The notes beneath the pieces were generated by a model. It saw only the letters and a list, made by a program, of their open reading frames with translations. It was not told the DNA's origin and ran no database searches. Shown here piece by piece: positions 35,322 through 42,784 of a stretch of 64,000 nt of DNA. The translations under genes and the position numbers were made by a program. The stretch lies in NCBI GenBank assembly GCA_049792875.1, contig JBARBI010000332.1, forward strand, positions 17,079-81,078, read 5' to 3'. How positions within the stretch are numbered: position 1 is the stretch's first letter; each line of letters starts with the position of its first letter. The DNA is from Sulfotelmatobacter sp049792875 (GTDB taxonomy: Bacteria; Acidobacteriota; Terriglobia; Terriglobales; Acidobacteriaceae).

Positions 35322-35978
35322 ATGCCGGAAGAAAGGACTTCGCTGACAGATCCAGCCCAGCCGTTCAACGAGGAGATGCTGATCCGGCGCATCCGGGACG
35401 GCGAGAACGACCTTTTTTATGAGCTGATTCGACCTTACGAACGACGCGTCTACTCCGCAGCCTTAGCTATTTTGCGAAACGAGGCCGATGCCGAGGACGT
35501 GGCCCAGGAGGCGGTACTGAAAGCGCTCAAGCACATTCGGCAATTCCGTGCGGAGTCGCGGTTCAGCACGTGGTTAATCCAGATCACCGTCAATGAGGCG
35601 CGGATGCGGTTAAGGAGACAGCACGCAAACCGGATCGAGCCTATCGTCGATCATCAAGACGAGGAGGGCAACTATGTACCCCGCGACTTCGCAGACTGGC
35701 GTGAGATCCCGTCGGAGACCCTGGAGCGAAAAGAGATACGGCAGAAACTCGCCGAGGCATTGGCTTCGCTCGGAGAAAAGTACCGGGAAGTCTTTGTCCT
35801 GCGCGACATGCAACATTTGAGTATCGAGGAAACAGCTAAGGCACTCGGGGTCTCAAGCGCGTCGGTCAAAACGCGCTTGCTGCGGGCACGGCTGATGTTG
35901 CGCGATCTGTTATCGCCGGGGCTCGGCGGTAGCTGGAGCAGCAAGTTGTCGTTTGAAAAGGGGACCAAGCCATGGTAG
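35322..35978 (+). CDS. ECF-type RNA polymerase sigma factor (copy 2)
   Basis: 218 residues; GTG 35319 and ATG 35322 are adjacent possible starts. Region 2 is IRPYERRVYSAALAILRNEA, DAEDVAQEAVLKALKHI and RFSTWLIQITVNEARM. Region 4 is LGEKYREVFVLRDMQHLSIE and SSASVKTRLLRARLMLRDLL. It is a paralogue of the minus-strand sigma at 32140, including the linker FADWREIPSE. It overlaps the anti-sigma gene by 7 bp. It may control the upstream molybdoenzyme pair, with which it shares direction and a 44-bp gap. Confidence 0.9.
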   Translation: MPEERTSLTDPAQPFNEEMLIRRIRDGENDLFYELIRPYERRVYSAALAILRNEADAEDVAQEAVLKALKHIRQFRAESRFSTWLIQITVNEARMRLRRQHANRIEPIVDHQDEEGNYVPRDFADWREIPSETLERKEIRQKLAEALASLGEKYREVFVLRDMQHLSIEETAKALGVSSASVKTRLLRARLMLRDLLSPGLGGSWSSKLSFEKGTKPW

Positions 35979-36517
35979 TCAACTGCGAAGAAGTCTGGCG
36001 TGAGGTTTCGAACTACCTTGATGGTGGGATCGAACCGGATCTGCGGCTTGCCCTGGAAGAGCACATCCGCGGCTGCCGGCGCTGTGCCGCCGTGCTTAAC
36101 GGCACGCGTAACGTCGTTCAGCTGTACGGAGATGAAAGGATGCTCGAAGTACCGCTGGGCTTCAGCCAGCGTCTGCAGCACAGGCTGGATGAGGAGAATA
36201 TGCCTCATAGCCGGCGAGGCTTTCTCGGGTGGATGGTTGCGGCCGCAGCGGCAGTCTTGGTTGCGGGCAGCTTCGAGGCGGCCAGATCTTCGGTCTTCAG
36301 TCATCCTGAGCTGCGTTCGGAGCACGCCCAACCTGGAGCCGGGGTTCCTCCGGATATGCTGGTCGTGGTTTCGACCGATGGGAAAACGTTTCACGCAGCG
36401 GGGTGTCCGTTCATCCACGACAAAGCACACATTCAGACAATTGCGGCCCGGGAAGCGCAACGCGCTGGGTATGCGCCTTGCATCCGGTGTATGAAGCAGT
36501 ACTTGAATGCCGGCTGA
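35972..36517 (+). CDS. Zinc-finger anti-sigma factor with Cys-rich C-terminal domain
   Basis: 181 residues. The N terminus (VNCEEVWREVSNYLDGGIEP ... LEEHIRGCRRCAAVL) is the zf-HC2 anti-sigma domain with C, H, C, C ligands. A membrane helix (about 85-105, LGWMVAAAAAVLVAGSF) leads to an outer domain with TFHAAGCPFIH ... GYAPCIRCMKQYL, which resembles the metal-binding end of Ada-type proteins. A redox or metal signal could be read outside and passed to the sigma factor. The start overlaps the sigma gene (ATGGTAG). Confidence 0.8.
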   Translation: MVVNCEEVWREVSNYLDGGIEPDLRLALEEHIRGCRRCAAVLNGTRNVVQLYGDERMLEVPLGFSQRLQHRLDEENMPHSRRGFLGWMVAAAAAVLVAGSFEAARSSVFSHPELRSEHAQPGAGVPPDMLVVVSTDGKTFHAAGCPFIHDKAHIQTIAAREAQRAGYAPCIRCMKQYLNAG

Positions 36518-36605
36518 CTTCGCCCTTGGCCCGGTTGATACTGAATCGCGTTGCTCACCCTTGGAACAGCTGGTGTGAGTGATTACAAATAAGCACTGGC
36601 GGCCT

Positions 36606-36719
36606 TTAACGATCACCCAAATCAGGCTTGATCTTTCCGTTCTTTCCAATGGAGGGCTTGCAGTAGCGCCACTTCTTGCCAACACGGACATACTTCCATA
36701 CGGACACGCGTCTGTTCAT
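36606..36719 (-). pseudogene. N-terminal remnant of a site-specific integrase
   Basis: A 37-codon frame (ATG 36719, AAAGGA upstream) reads VSVWKYVRVGKKWRYCKPSI then GKNGKIKPD and stops. I recognise this as the opening of tyrosine-recombinase-like integrases found in acidobacteria, which continue for about 350 more residues. The rest is missing. It lies 92 bp from a tRNA-Leu gene, the usual kind of integration site. Confidence 0.55.
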
Positions 36720-36811
36720 GGGCGAATCCTTTCCGCCCTTGAAACGTATCCCGGAATACTAGAGGGGAGTACTAGGTAACGACCGTACCTTCTTTGTCGT
36801 CAAGTTGCTGG

Positions 36812-36897
36812 TGCCGGGAGGGGGAATCGAACCCCCACAGTCCTTTCGGACCTGCGGATTTTAAGTCCGCTGCGTCTGCCAATTTCGCCATCCCGGC
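36812..36897 (-). tRNA. tRNA-Leu (UAA anticodon)
   Basis: 86 nt with a GCCGGGA/TCCCGGC acceptor stem and discriminator A. The D-arm region is GCGAAATTGGCAGACGC. The anticodon stem GCGGA/TCCGC encloses CTTAAAA (anticodon TAA). A long class II variable arm is present (GGTCCGAAAGGACT), and the T-arm is GGGGGTTCGATTCCCCC. The CCA end is not encoded. Confidence 0.95.
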
Positions 36898-36960
36898 TCG
36901 CGTTCATTCTAGCGTAGGGATGACGGCGGTCGATCGATGAAAGAAACGTGGCTGGCACGC

Positions 36961-38103
36961 CTACGCGTGAGCGGCAGCCGGCGAGTCGCCGGCCACCGCG
37001 CTAGGGACGGCTCGCTGTCTGCGCAGTGCATCGTGGAATTCTTCGGCTGTGAGCGATTCGCCGTAGAACAACTGAAGCAACGGATCGTCCATCTCAGCCG
37101 TGGGCGGCTTGGCAGAATTCGGCTCGGACTCCAGCCCTTCCGGTTCGACCAGCAACTCGGGCAACAACGTGCGGTTTTCTGTCAGCACTCCCAGGAATCG
37201 CTCCACGGCTGCGCGATGTTCCGGGGTCGCCTGGGTGAATTCGACGCCCATGCCCTTGTCGGGATGCATGATCCGCACCACACCCTGGGCCCGCACCTCA
37301 ACTCCACCAGCGCGCATGGACAGAGCCACCCGGCTCGACGCGGGAAAAGGCGATGAAATCTCCAGATAGCACCCGCCCAGACTCAGATCGGTAAGCTGGC
37401 AATGAATCGGCGGATCGTCTTGTTCCGCCTCGGGAGAATTCTGTTTGAGCCACTCGCGCAACTGGCGCGCGGCTTCGGGCGATACCTGCGGGAAGCGCAG
37501 ACCCGCCTGTTGGCCAGTTCCTTCCCAGGCAAACTCCGCAGGGAGTTCCAGGGAAGTTTGTGTTCCGGGCAAGGTGAAGACAATCTGCCAGCGCCCAGTG
37601 GGGCGACGCCGGTTCCGGAGACTGACCGCCATGCCCCCCTCGCTCACGTCGACCGTTGTGACCTGCATGTTGCCCCCAGCTTCGGGGCTGCGCATGACCA
37701 CGGGAATCTGCACCGCGACCCGCGCGTTGCGGCGCCGCTCGCTCTTCATCAGCGCGCGGGCCGCACGGAAACTCGATTTGGCTCGTTCACTGGATACCGG
37801 CTTGTACAACACGAAGTGCGCGCCGATGCTGAACACCGCTTTCAAGCCAATGAGAGGCTCAACAATGGCTACGGCCACAGCCTGCTTGTTGCAGGGAGCG
37901 CTCCGGGCGCTGCGCAGCACCTCCGAGGCACCATCGTCGGTAACGTCGACGATGATTGCCTCAAACCGCTCGCGCGTCAGCTTGCGCAAGGCCTTGTCCG
38001 AGTCCGCGCACAACTCAACTGCAATATCCAGATCGCCCAGCACGCGGCGCAATACCCGCACGATCTTTTCGTCCGAACACAGCACCAACGATTTCAGACT
38101 CAT
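36961..38103 (-). CDS. Receiver-like plus tandem PilZ domain protein
   Basis: 380 residues. Residues about 1-120 look like a response-regulator receiver (SLVLCSDEKIVRVLRRVLGD ... EAIIVDVTDDG ... HFVLYKPVS), though the usual Asp-Asp pair is poorly kept. The first PilZ-type domain follows with ERRRNARVAVQIPVV and VDVSEGGMAV, retaining D-x-S-x-x-G. A second one reads PPIHCQLTDLSLGGCYLE ... GMGVEFTQ. It probably binds c-di-GMP and acts by protein contact, as there is no DNA-binding domain. It stands alone next to the tRNA-Leu gene. Confidence 0.75.
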   Translation of the reverse strand: MSLKSLVLCSDEKIVRVLRRVLGDLDIAVELCADSDKALRKLTRERFEAIIVDVTDDGASEVLRSARSAPCNKQAVAVAIVEPLIGLKAVFSIGAHFVLYKPVSSERAKSSFRAARALMKSERRRNARVAVQIPVVMRSPEAGGNMQVTTVDVSEGGMAVSLRNRRRPTGRWQIVFTLPGTQTSLELPAEFAWEGTGQQAGLRFPQVSPEAARQLREWLKQNSPEAEQDDPPIHCQLTDLSLGGCYLEISSPFPASSRVALSMRAGGVEVRAQGVVRIMHPDKGMGVEFTQATPEHRAAVERFLGVLTENRTLLPELLVEPEGLESEPNSAKPPTAEMDDPLLQLFYGESLTAEEFHDALRRQRAVPSAVAGDSPAAAHA

Positions 38104-38414
38104 GGTTGGGCCTACTCAATGAACTCAGGGATTCCCGATTGCCAGGCAAGTCAGGGCGCTAGCGTCGGCCGGGACTCTACACGAGATTCCCTGTCTGAAC
38201 TCTATGTCCATCGACGAAAGGGATCAACGGCTCTGCTCACACAACTGGTTACGGCCGTAATCTGCAGGCGAGCCAGTCCGCAACCATGAGCAGAGCCTGC
38301 GTTGCTCACCCTTCTGCCTCCATTAGGACCGCTGAGGCGGAAGGAACTCGCCTTAAGTACCATGTTTGCATGCGATTGGACCTATCCGCTCACGGTCCGG
38401 CAAGGAAATTTCCA

Positions 38415-38444
38415 TTGACTTTCTGCCGAAAATGACTGTAAGAT
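38415..38444 (+). promoter_or_regulatory. Predicted sigma70 promoter for the 75-residue protein gene
   Basis: TTGACT (38415-38420) and TAAGAT (38439-38444) are separated by 18 bp. The start codon is 158 bp downstream, leaving a long untranslated leader with no obvious hairpin. Confidence 0.45.
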
Positions 38445-38601
38445 CTTGAGTCTCCGATTAGTTTTGGACGCGAATCAGTCTAAGGTCCTAGGTTTGTCTA
38501 CAGAGACCCTGCGTTCAGTTTGCATCCTGAAGACGACGCGGAGAATCATATAGTTAGACGAGTTTTGCAGTTTCATCCCCTTAAGTGGAAAGGCATTTTT
38601 C

Positions 38602-38829
38602 ATGGCCAAGCGACGCGGAAATCCGAACTGGGGCAAGCCTGAACCGATCGGGCCGATTACCCCGACCATCACCGAGTTTGAACAGGTTGTGCGCGAGTAC
38701 AAGCTCTCTCCGGACCAGTACCTGCGGTCGACTCGCCTGCGCGAGTGGGCCCGCCGCAACAAGAATTCCAAGTACATCCCCGAGCCGCTTCTGGAAGCCT
38801 GGGGGTTCGAGATCGAGTCCACTCTGTAA
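38602..38829 (+). CDS. Small conserved hypothetical protein
   Basis: 75 residues, highly charged. It opens MAKRRGNPNWGKPEPIGPI and has FEQVVREYKLSPDQYLRSTR followed by LREWARRNKNSKYIPEPLL. ATG 38602 has AAAGG upstream, the codon use is coding-like, and a terminator follows. Together these support a real gene. The basic N terminus hints at nucleic-acid or ribosome contact, but I know no function. Confidence 0.7.
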   Translation: MAKRRGNPNWGKPEPIGPITPTITEFEQVVREYKLSPDQYLRSTRLREWARRNKNSKYIPEPLLEAWGFEIESTL

Positions 38830-38851
38830 CCGCAAACATCACAGCAGCTTG

Positions 38852-38890
38852 AGGGTCGCTCCTTCAACAAGGCAGCGACCCTTTGCATTG
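38852..38890 (+). terminator. Probable terminator after the small protein gene
   Basis: AGGGTCGCT (38852-38860) pairs with AGCGACCCT (38874-38882), with CCTT/AAGG extending the stem, followed by TTGCATTG. The stem is strong and the U-run weak. Confidence 0.6.
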
Positions 38891-38916
38891 GGAACAAGCT
38901 TTTGAACTGAAGCATG

Positions 38917-38996
38917 TGGGGACGGCCGCCTTCGGCCGTCCGGATTGTGTCCTCGCCAGGCTTCGCCCGGCGGACAGCCGACGGCGGCTGTCCCCA
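38917..38996. repeat. REPIN-like palindromic element, most complete copy
   Basis: The ends are inverted repeats: TGGGGACGGCCGCC on the left, and the complement of the right end reads TGGGGACAGCCGCC (one mismatch). Each end also folds on itself: GGACGGCCG/CGGCCGTCC (38920-38928 with 38933-38941) and GGACAGCCG/CGGCTGTCC (38972-38980 with 38985-38993). The middle has CGCC...GGCG pairing. No ORF. Related copies lie at 361-413 and 61264-61300. Confidence 0.65.
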
Positions 38997-39062
38997 TACG
39001 AAACCCGATTTCTGCAATAGTGCTTATCCCTCCGTGGTCCGTGATAATGTCTTCCCCAGCAA

Positions 39063-39674
39063 ATGCTCAATGTCCTGCAAATCCCGGCCGCGGAACTCTT
39101 CTCTCTGCTCGCCGCAATCGGCTTTGCCGCGGGACTGAATCTCTACGCGACGGTCGCCGTGCTCGGACTGCTCGCCCGCTTCGGTCATCTCCCGCTCCCG
39201 CCGGGACTGCAACTGCTCGCGGGCTGGCCGGTGATCATTGCCAGCGTCGCGCTCTTCGCAGTCGAATTCTTCGCTGACAAGATCCCTGCCTTCGATCTGA
39301 TCTGGAATGCTCTGCACACGTTCATCCGCGTACCTGTCGCTGGACTCTTGGCCTATCGGGCCACCAGCCAACTCTCTGCCGAGCATCAGCTGCTGGCGAC
39401 CCTGCTGGGCGCCGGCGTCGCTTTGATCGCCCACAGCGGAAAAACAGCAGCGCGCGCCGCCGTGACGCCCTCGCCCGAACCGTTCTCGAACGTCACTCTC
39501 AGCCTGGTCGAGGACGCTTTCGCGATCGGCTTGACTTGGCTGGCCACAAAACATCCGTATGTCGCGGGAACTCTCGCCACAATTTTCGTCGTGATCATCG
39601 TGCTCCTGACGCGCTGGGTGGTCCGCGCCATGCTCGCCCTGTTCCGCGGCGCCGAACACGAACTGGCCGGGTAG
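39063..39674 (+). CDS. DUF4126 integral membrane protein
   Basis: 203 residues. About five hydrophobic segments include GFAAGLNLYATVAVLGLLAR and GWPVIIASVALFAVEFFADK, the DUF4126 signature with an F-x-A-D-K-I-P-x-F-D turn. A central small-residue-rich helix (LLGAGVALIAHSGKTAARAA) follows. Function unknown, inner membrane. There is no clear ribosome site before ATG 39063; GATAAT about 20 bases upstream could be a -10 element giving a short leader. Confidence 0.8.
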   Translation: MLNVLQIPAAELFSLLAAIGFAAGLNLYATVAVLGLLARFGHLPLPPGLQLLAGWPVIIASVALFAVEFFADKIPAFDLIWNALHTFIRVPVAGLLAYRATSQLSAEHQLLATLLGAGVALIAHSGKTAARAAVTPSPEPFSNVTLSLVEDAFAIGLTWLATKHPYVAGTLATIFVVIIVLLTRWVVRAMLALFRGAEHELAG

Positions 39675-39899
39675 CGCCGTTTGCCGGGATATAGGGAACG
39701 CCAGCGGTACCCGATCAGAATTTTTTCGGCCAAGTCAGGTAAAGTCCGGTTTTCTTTGGTTTAAGGATCGCCGATACCGATGTTTGGCGGTAACATATTT
39801 AAACCAAATGACTTGCTGGCAAAATATTGCGGGAGATGGGTATCCAGTTGACTCCGGTAGCCGCTACAGCTAGTGTAGCGGCCCCTGGAGCAGGCGGAG

Positions 39900-39989
39900 G
39901 ATTATCCGCGGACGCTGGTGGAATTGGAGGTGCGGTTTAGCAGTGAACAAGCCTGCCGAGAGTATCTGGTTCGCCTCCTGATCAGCCCA
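39900..39989 (+). mobile_element. Remnant of an IS1595-type transposase N terminus
   Basis: The frame from 39900 reads DYPRTLVELEVRFSSEQACR then EYLVRLL. This matches the start of IS1595-family transposases, which continue with a WPDGFVCPRC zinc ribbon. The match ends abruptly and the rest of the transposase is missing. It lies in the 460-bp spacer before ribBA, which otherwise shows nothing I can name. Confidence 0.5.
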
Positions 39990-40134
39990 AACGCCCACCC
40001 TTCGCGAAAAACACCGAAGGATGGGGTGCCCACGGTTGGAAGCTCAGAGCTCAATAATAAAGACTGCGCGACCCTCCTTTTGCCCACCCGGACACGACTT
40101 GGAAGCGAACTGCCTCTGCTAAAATCGCCTCAAT

Positions 40135-41304
40135 ATGAGCCCGCAGCATCCATTCACCGACGTTCCCGATGCGATCGAGGAAATTCGCGCTGGCCGCATG
40201 ATTATTGTCGTCGACGACGAGGATCGCGAGAACGAAGGCGATCTCACCCTCGCCGCCGAGAAGGTCACCCCCGAAGCCATCAACTTCATGGCGAAATTCG
40301 GCCGAGGCCTGGTCTGCCTGGCGATGACCGAGGAGCGCCTCGAGCACCTGCACATCGGTCCCATGACCTCGGAGAACACCTCGCAGTTCGGGACCGCATT
40401 TTGTGAAGCGATTGACGCGCGTCAGGGCGTAACGACTGGGATTTCTGCCTACGACCGCTCTCGGACGATTCAGGTGGCAATCGATCCAGCCACTAAGCCC
40501 AGTGACCTGGCGCGTCCGGGACACGTGTTCCCTCTCCGCGCCCGCAAGGGCGGAGTGCTGGTGCGGGCCGGGCAAACCGAAGCGTCTGTCGATCTGGCGC
40601 GGCTCGCGGGCATGGTTCCGGCGGGAATCATTTGCGAGATCATGAAGGACGACGGCAGCATGGCGCGGGTGCCGGACCTGATCGAATTCTGCCGCGAACA
40701 CAAAATGAAGATGCTCACCGTAGCCGAATTGATCCGCTACCGCATGGAGCATGAGCGTTACGTGCATCGCGTGGGCGAAGCCCTGATCGACACGAGGTTC
40801 GGGGAGTTCCGGCTGATCGCGTATGAGAGCGAGATTGACGGTGGAGAATCGCACGTGGCCCTGATTCGCGGCGATATCGAGCACAGCGAAGAGCCGGTTC
40901 TGGTCCGGATGCACGCGCATTGCCTGATGGGCGACGTCTTCGGCGCCACTGGCTGCGAGTGCCATGCCACACTGGAAGGCGCTCTCCGCCGCATTTCCCA
41001 GGAAGGCCGCGGCGCGCTGATCTACCTGCACCAGACCTCGCAGGGATTTTCGGTGGAGAAGCTTGGCGATCGAACCGCGCTCAGCTTCCACCGTGGTCGC
41101 AAACTGCCTTCGCTATTCGAGACTGAGAAGCAGATTCAGCGCGAAATCGGCATCGGGGCACAGATCCTGTCCGACCTGGACCTGCACCGGATTCGCCTGC
41201 TGACGAATCGTCCCAAGAAAGTCGCCGCGCTCGAGGGGTTCGGAATTGAAATTGTCGAACAGGTTCCGGTGGAGTTGAATGAAGTAAAGGCGGGAAAGAA
41301 CTAG
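40135..41304 (+). CDS. ribBA: RibBA: DHBP synthase fused to a diverged GTP cyclohydrolase II domain
   Basis: 389 residues. Residues 1-205 are DHBP synthase (MIIVVDDEDRENEGDLT, FMAKFGRGLVCLAM, HVFPLRARKGGVL, GMVPAGIICEIM), complete and making the four-carbon riboflavin precursor. The second half keeps the GCHII zinc cysteines (HAHCLMGDVFGATGCECHAT) and RLLTNRPKKVAALEGFGIEI. The catalytic stretch, RQEGR-x-IGL in E. coli RibA, instead reads HQTSQGFSV. That half may be inactive. TAAAAT at 40120-40125 lies 9 bp before the ATG, suggesting a nearly leaderless transcript. Confidence 0.88.
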   Translation: MSPQHPFTDVPDAIEEIRAGRMIIVVDDEDRENEGDLTLAAEKVTPEAINFMAKFGRGLVCLAMTEERLEHLHIGPMTSENTSQFGTAFCEAIDARQGVTTGISAYDRSRTIQVAIDPATKPSDLARPGHVFPLRARKGGVLVRAGQTEASVDLARLAGMVPAGIICEIMKDDGSMARVPDLIEFCREHKMKMLTVAELIRYRMEHERYVHRVGEALIDTRFGEFRLIAYESEIDGGESHVALIRGDIEHSEEPVLVRMHAHCLMGDVFGATGCECHATLEGALRRISQEGRGALIYLHQTSQGFSVEKLGDRTALSFHRGRKLPSLFETEKQIQREIGIGAQILSDLDLHRIRLLTNRPKKVAALEGFGIEIVEQVPVELNEVKAGKN

Positions 41305-41330
41305 GGGCCGCAGAGCGCGGCCCCGTCTTT
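41304..41330. terminator. Terminator between convergent ribBA and the small zinc-ribbon gene
   Basis: GGGGCCGC (41304-41311) and GCGGCCCC (41317-41324) form an all-GC 8-bp stem with a 5-nt loop, followed by GTCTTTT. It overlaps the ribBA stop codon. Confidence 0.75.
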
Positions 41331-41593
41331 TAGAAGGGTTTGCGCACGACGACTTCTGCGTCGCGGATAAAAAACTGCGCCGAGCAGTGCTCCGACCCGC
41401 AAATGACTGGCAGCAGGCCGTTGATCTGCTTGCGAGTGATCAGGCCCAGCATGCCGCAGGATGGGCAGGACAACACGGCCCAGTAGGGATCTTCCTTCTC
41501 TCCGATTTCGCCGGCATTTTCCAGCACGAAGACGGTACCAGGCTGCATCTGTTCCGGAATCCACTCACTGAGAAGATCCAGTTCACCGACCAT
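41330..41593 (-). CDS. Small protein with zinc-ribbon-like cysteines
   Basis: 87 residues from ATG 41593, which follows AGGAGGAAGAC; codons further upstream lack a ribosome site. Two cysteine pairs, LSCPSCGMLG and VICGSEHCSA, suggest one small metal site. An acidic N-terminal half (GEIGEKEDPYWAVL) precedes them. The family is not recognised. It is 53 bp downstream of the MerR regulator gene on the same strand, so co-transcription is possible. Confidence 0.6.
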   Translation of the reverse strand: MVGELDLLSEWIPEQMQPGTVFVLENAGEIGEKEDPYWAVLSCPSCGMLGLITRKQINGLLPVICGSEHCSAQFFIRDAEVVVRKPF

Positions 41594-41646
41594 GTCTTCC
41601 TCCTGTGTCCCTCGCCCTAGTTGGTGCTGCTGGTTCAAACACCTGC

Positions 41647-42120
41647 CTACGAAACTTTTTTAGCACGCCGGCGGTAATCCGGCGACGTTACCGAAGTATT
41701 CGCCTTCCCGGAGACGACCCCGGCTCGCACCTGCCGCACTGCGTCACTCAGGCATACGCCCAGAATCGGCTGGTCCGAATGCTTCAGGATGTCGACGATC
41801 TGGCGGGCGGAAGTCTCCAGATATAAATGCGTTCCGTCGGTCAGCAAGTGAACATCGGAGCTGCGGCTGACAATTTCGGCTAAACCCTTCCCGATCTCGC
41901 GGTCCAGGAAACGCATGACCTTGCGTACGCCCTGCAGCGAAAAGCCCTTGCGCCGCAGTTCGCAGATCACAGCCACTTCGGTCAGATGATTCATCGAGTA
42001 CAGGCGGCGATGCCCTTCCCGCTCCGGCTTCACCACACCCCGCTCGTCCCACCACTGGAGCTGGCGAGGCGTGATTCCGGTCAAGGCAATCACCTCTTGT
42101 GATGTAAACCGATCTTGCAT
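41647..42120 (-). CDS. MerR-family transcriptional regulator
   Basis: 157 residues. The N-terminal winged helix is MQDRFTSQEVIALTGITPRQ then LQWWDERGVVKPEREGHRRL, followed by the MerR dimer helix (VAVICELRRKGFSLQGVRKV). The C-terminal part (VHLLTDGTHLYLETSARQIV) has no cysteine or other known effector site, so the signal is unknown. A pair of palindromes just upstream (42133-42170) is the likely autoregulatory operator. Confidence 0.85.
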   Translation of the reverse strand: MQDRFTSQEVIALTGITPRQLQWWDERGVVKPEREGHRRLYSMNHLTEVAVICELRRKGFSLQGVRKVMRFLDREIGKGLAEIVSRSSDVHLLTDGTHLYLETSARQIVDILKHSDQPILGVCLSDAVRQVRAGVVSGKANTSVTSPDYRRRAKKVS

Positions 42121-42132
42121 GCTCCCCCAGAT

Positions 42133-42170
42133 ATGTTTGAAACAATCCTCAAGTCGAATGTTTCAAACAT
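42133..42170 (-). promoter_or_regulatory. Probable MerR-regulator operator: two ATGTTT-N-AAACA palindromes
   Basis: ATGTTTGAAACA (42133-42144) and ATGTTTCAAACAT (42158-42170) are each near-perfect odd palindromes, centred at 42139 and 42164. Read together, ATGTTTGAAAC (42133-42143) and GTTTCAAACAT (42160-42170) form a perfect 11-bp inverted repeat. The pair starts 13 bp upstream of the regulator's ATG. No other copy is seen in the window. Confidence 0.65.
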
Positions 42171-42378
42171 TTTAGGCATGGAAGGGCGTAGGTCAAGGAG
42201 AGAATCGGTGGAAAAGGGGTGACTAAGAGAGTTCCTGCTTCGGAGGTGGGTCGGAAGTCAGGTTTGGTATCAAGGGATGCCTTTCAGCCAGGTTATAGGC
42301 CATTCCACGATCAATCGTGACTTTAGGCGCTGCTGGCCGCGCACCTCAGCGCCTAAAGGCGAGCCTCCATCCATGACC

Positions 42379-42618
42379 TTACGGCACCGCTGAAGCGGGG
42401 CCCTGATACAAGCCTCCCCCAACAAAGTGCACCACTTCGAGCCGGTCGCCATCCTTGAGTCTGGTGTCAGCCCAGCGGTCGCGCGGCACGATGTCGAGAT
42501 TTAGTTCCACAGCCACGCGGTCGGCCTTGATGCCAAGGATTTCGACTAGTGCGGCAAGGGTGAAAGGAGTGGGAGCGCCGGCGAAATCGCGCTCGTCACC
42601 GTTGATTTGAAGCTTCAT
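42379..42618 (-). CDS. thiS: ThiS-like sulfur carrier with a C-terminal extension
   Basis: 79 residues with a beta-grasp fold: MKLQINGDERDFAGA, LAALVEILGIKADRVAVELN and DGDRLEVVHFVGGG. ThiS and MoaD normally end at the Gly-Gly that becomes the thiocarboxylate. Here G67-G68-G69 is followed by ten more residues, LYQGPASAVP. It would need trimming to work, or a stop codon has been lost. No thiG, thiE or thiF lies beside it. Confidence 0.75.
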   Translation of the reverse strand: MKLQINGDERDFAGAPTPFTLAALVEILGIKADRVAVELNLDIVPRDRWADTRLKDGDRLEVVHFVGGGLYQGPASAVP

Positions 42619-42784
42619 TGGACTATGAGATCCACGGGTGTGATTTGCAGCATGCGCTAGACCCCTCGCTTCGCCTGAAAAGCGGCTACGCTCGGGATGA
42701 CGCCATTCTTAAGATGATAACGATTCACGTTCCCGGAATGGCGGCCTACGTTGTGTGATGCGAACATTCGCTTCCAGGCTATAC

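Noticed and set aside
40051..41091. Minus-strand open frame of about 345 codons opposite ribBA
   Set aside because: Mirror frame of a conserved gene; no domain or ribosome site.
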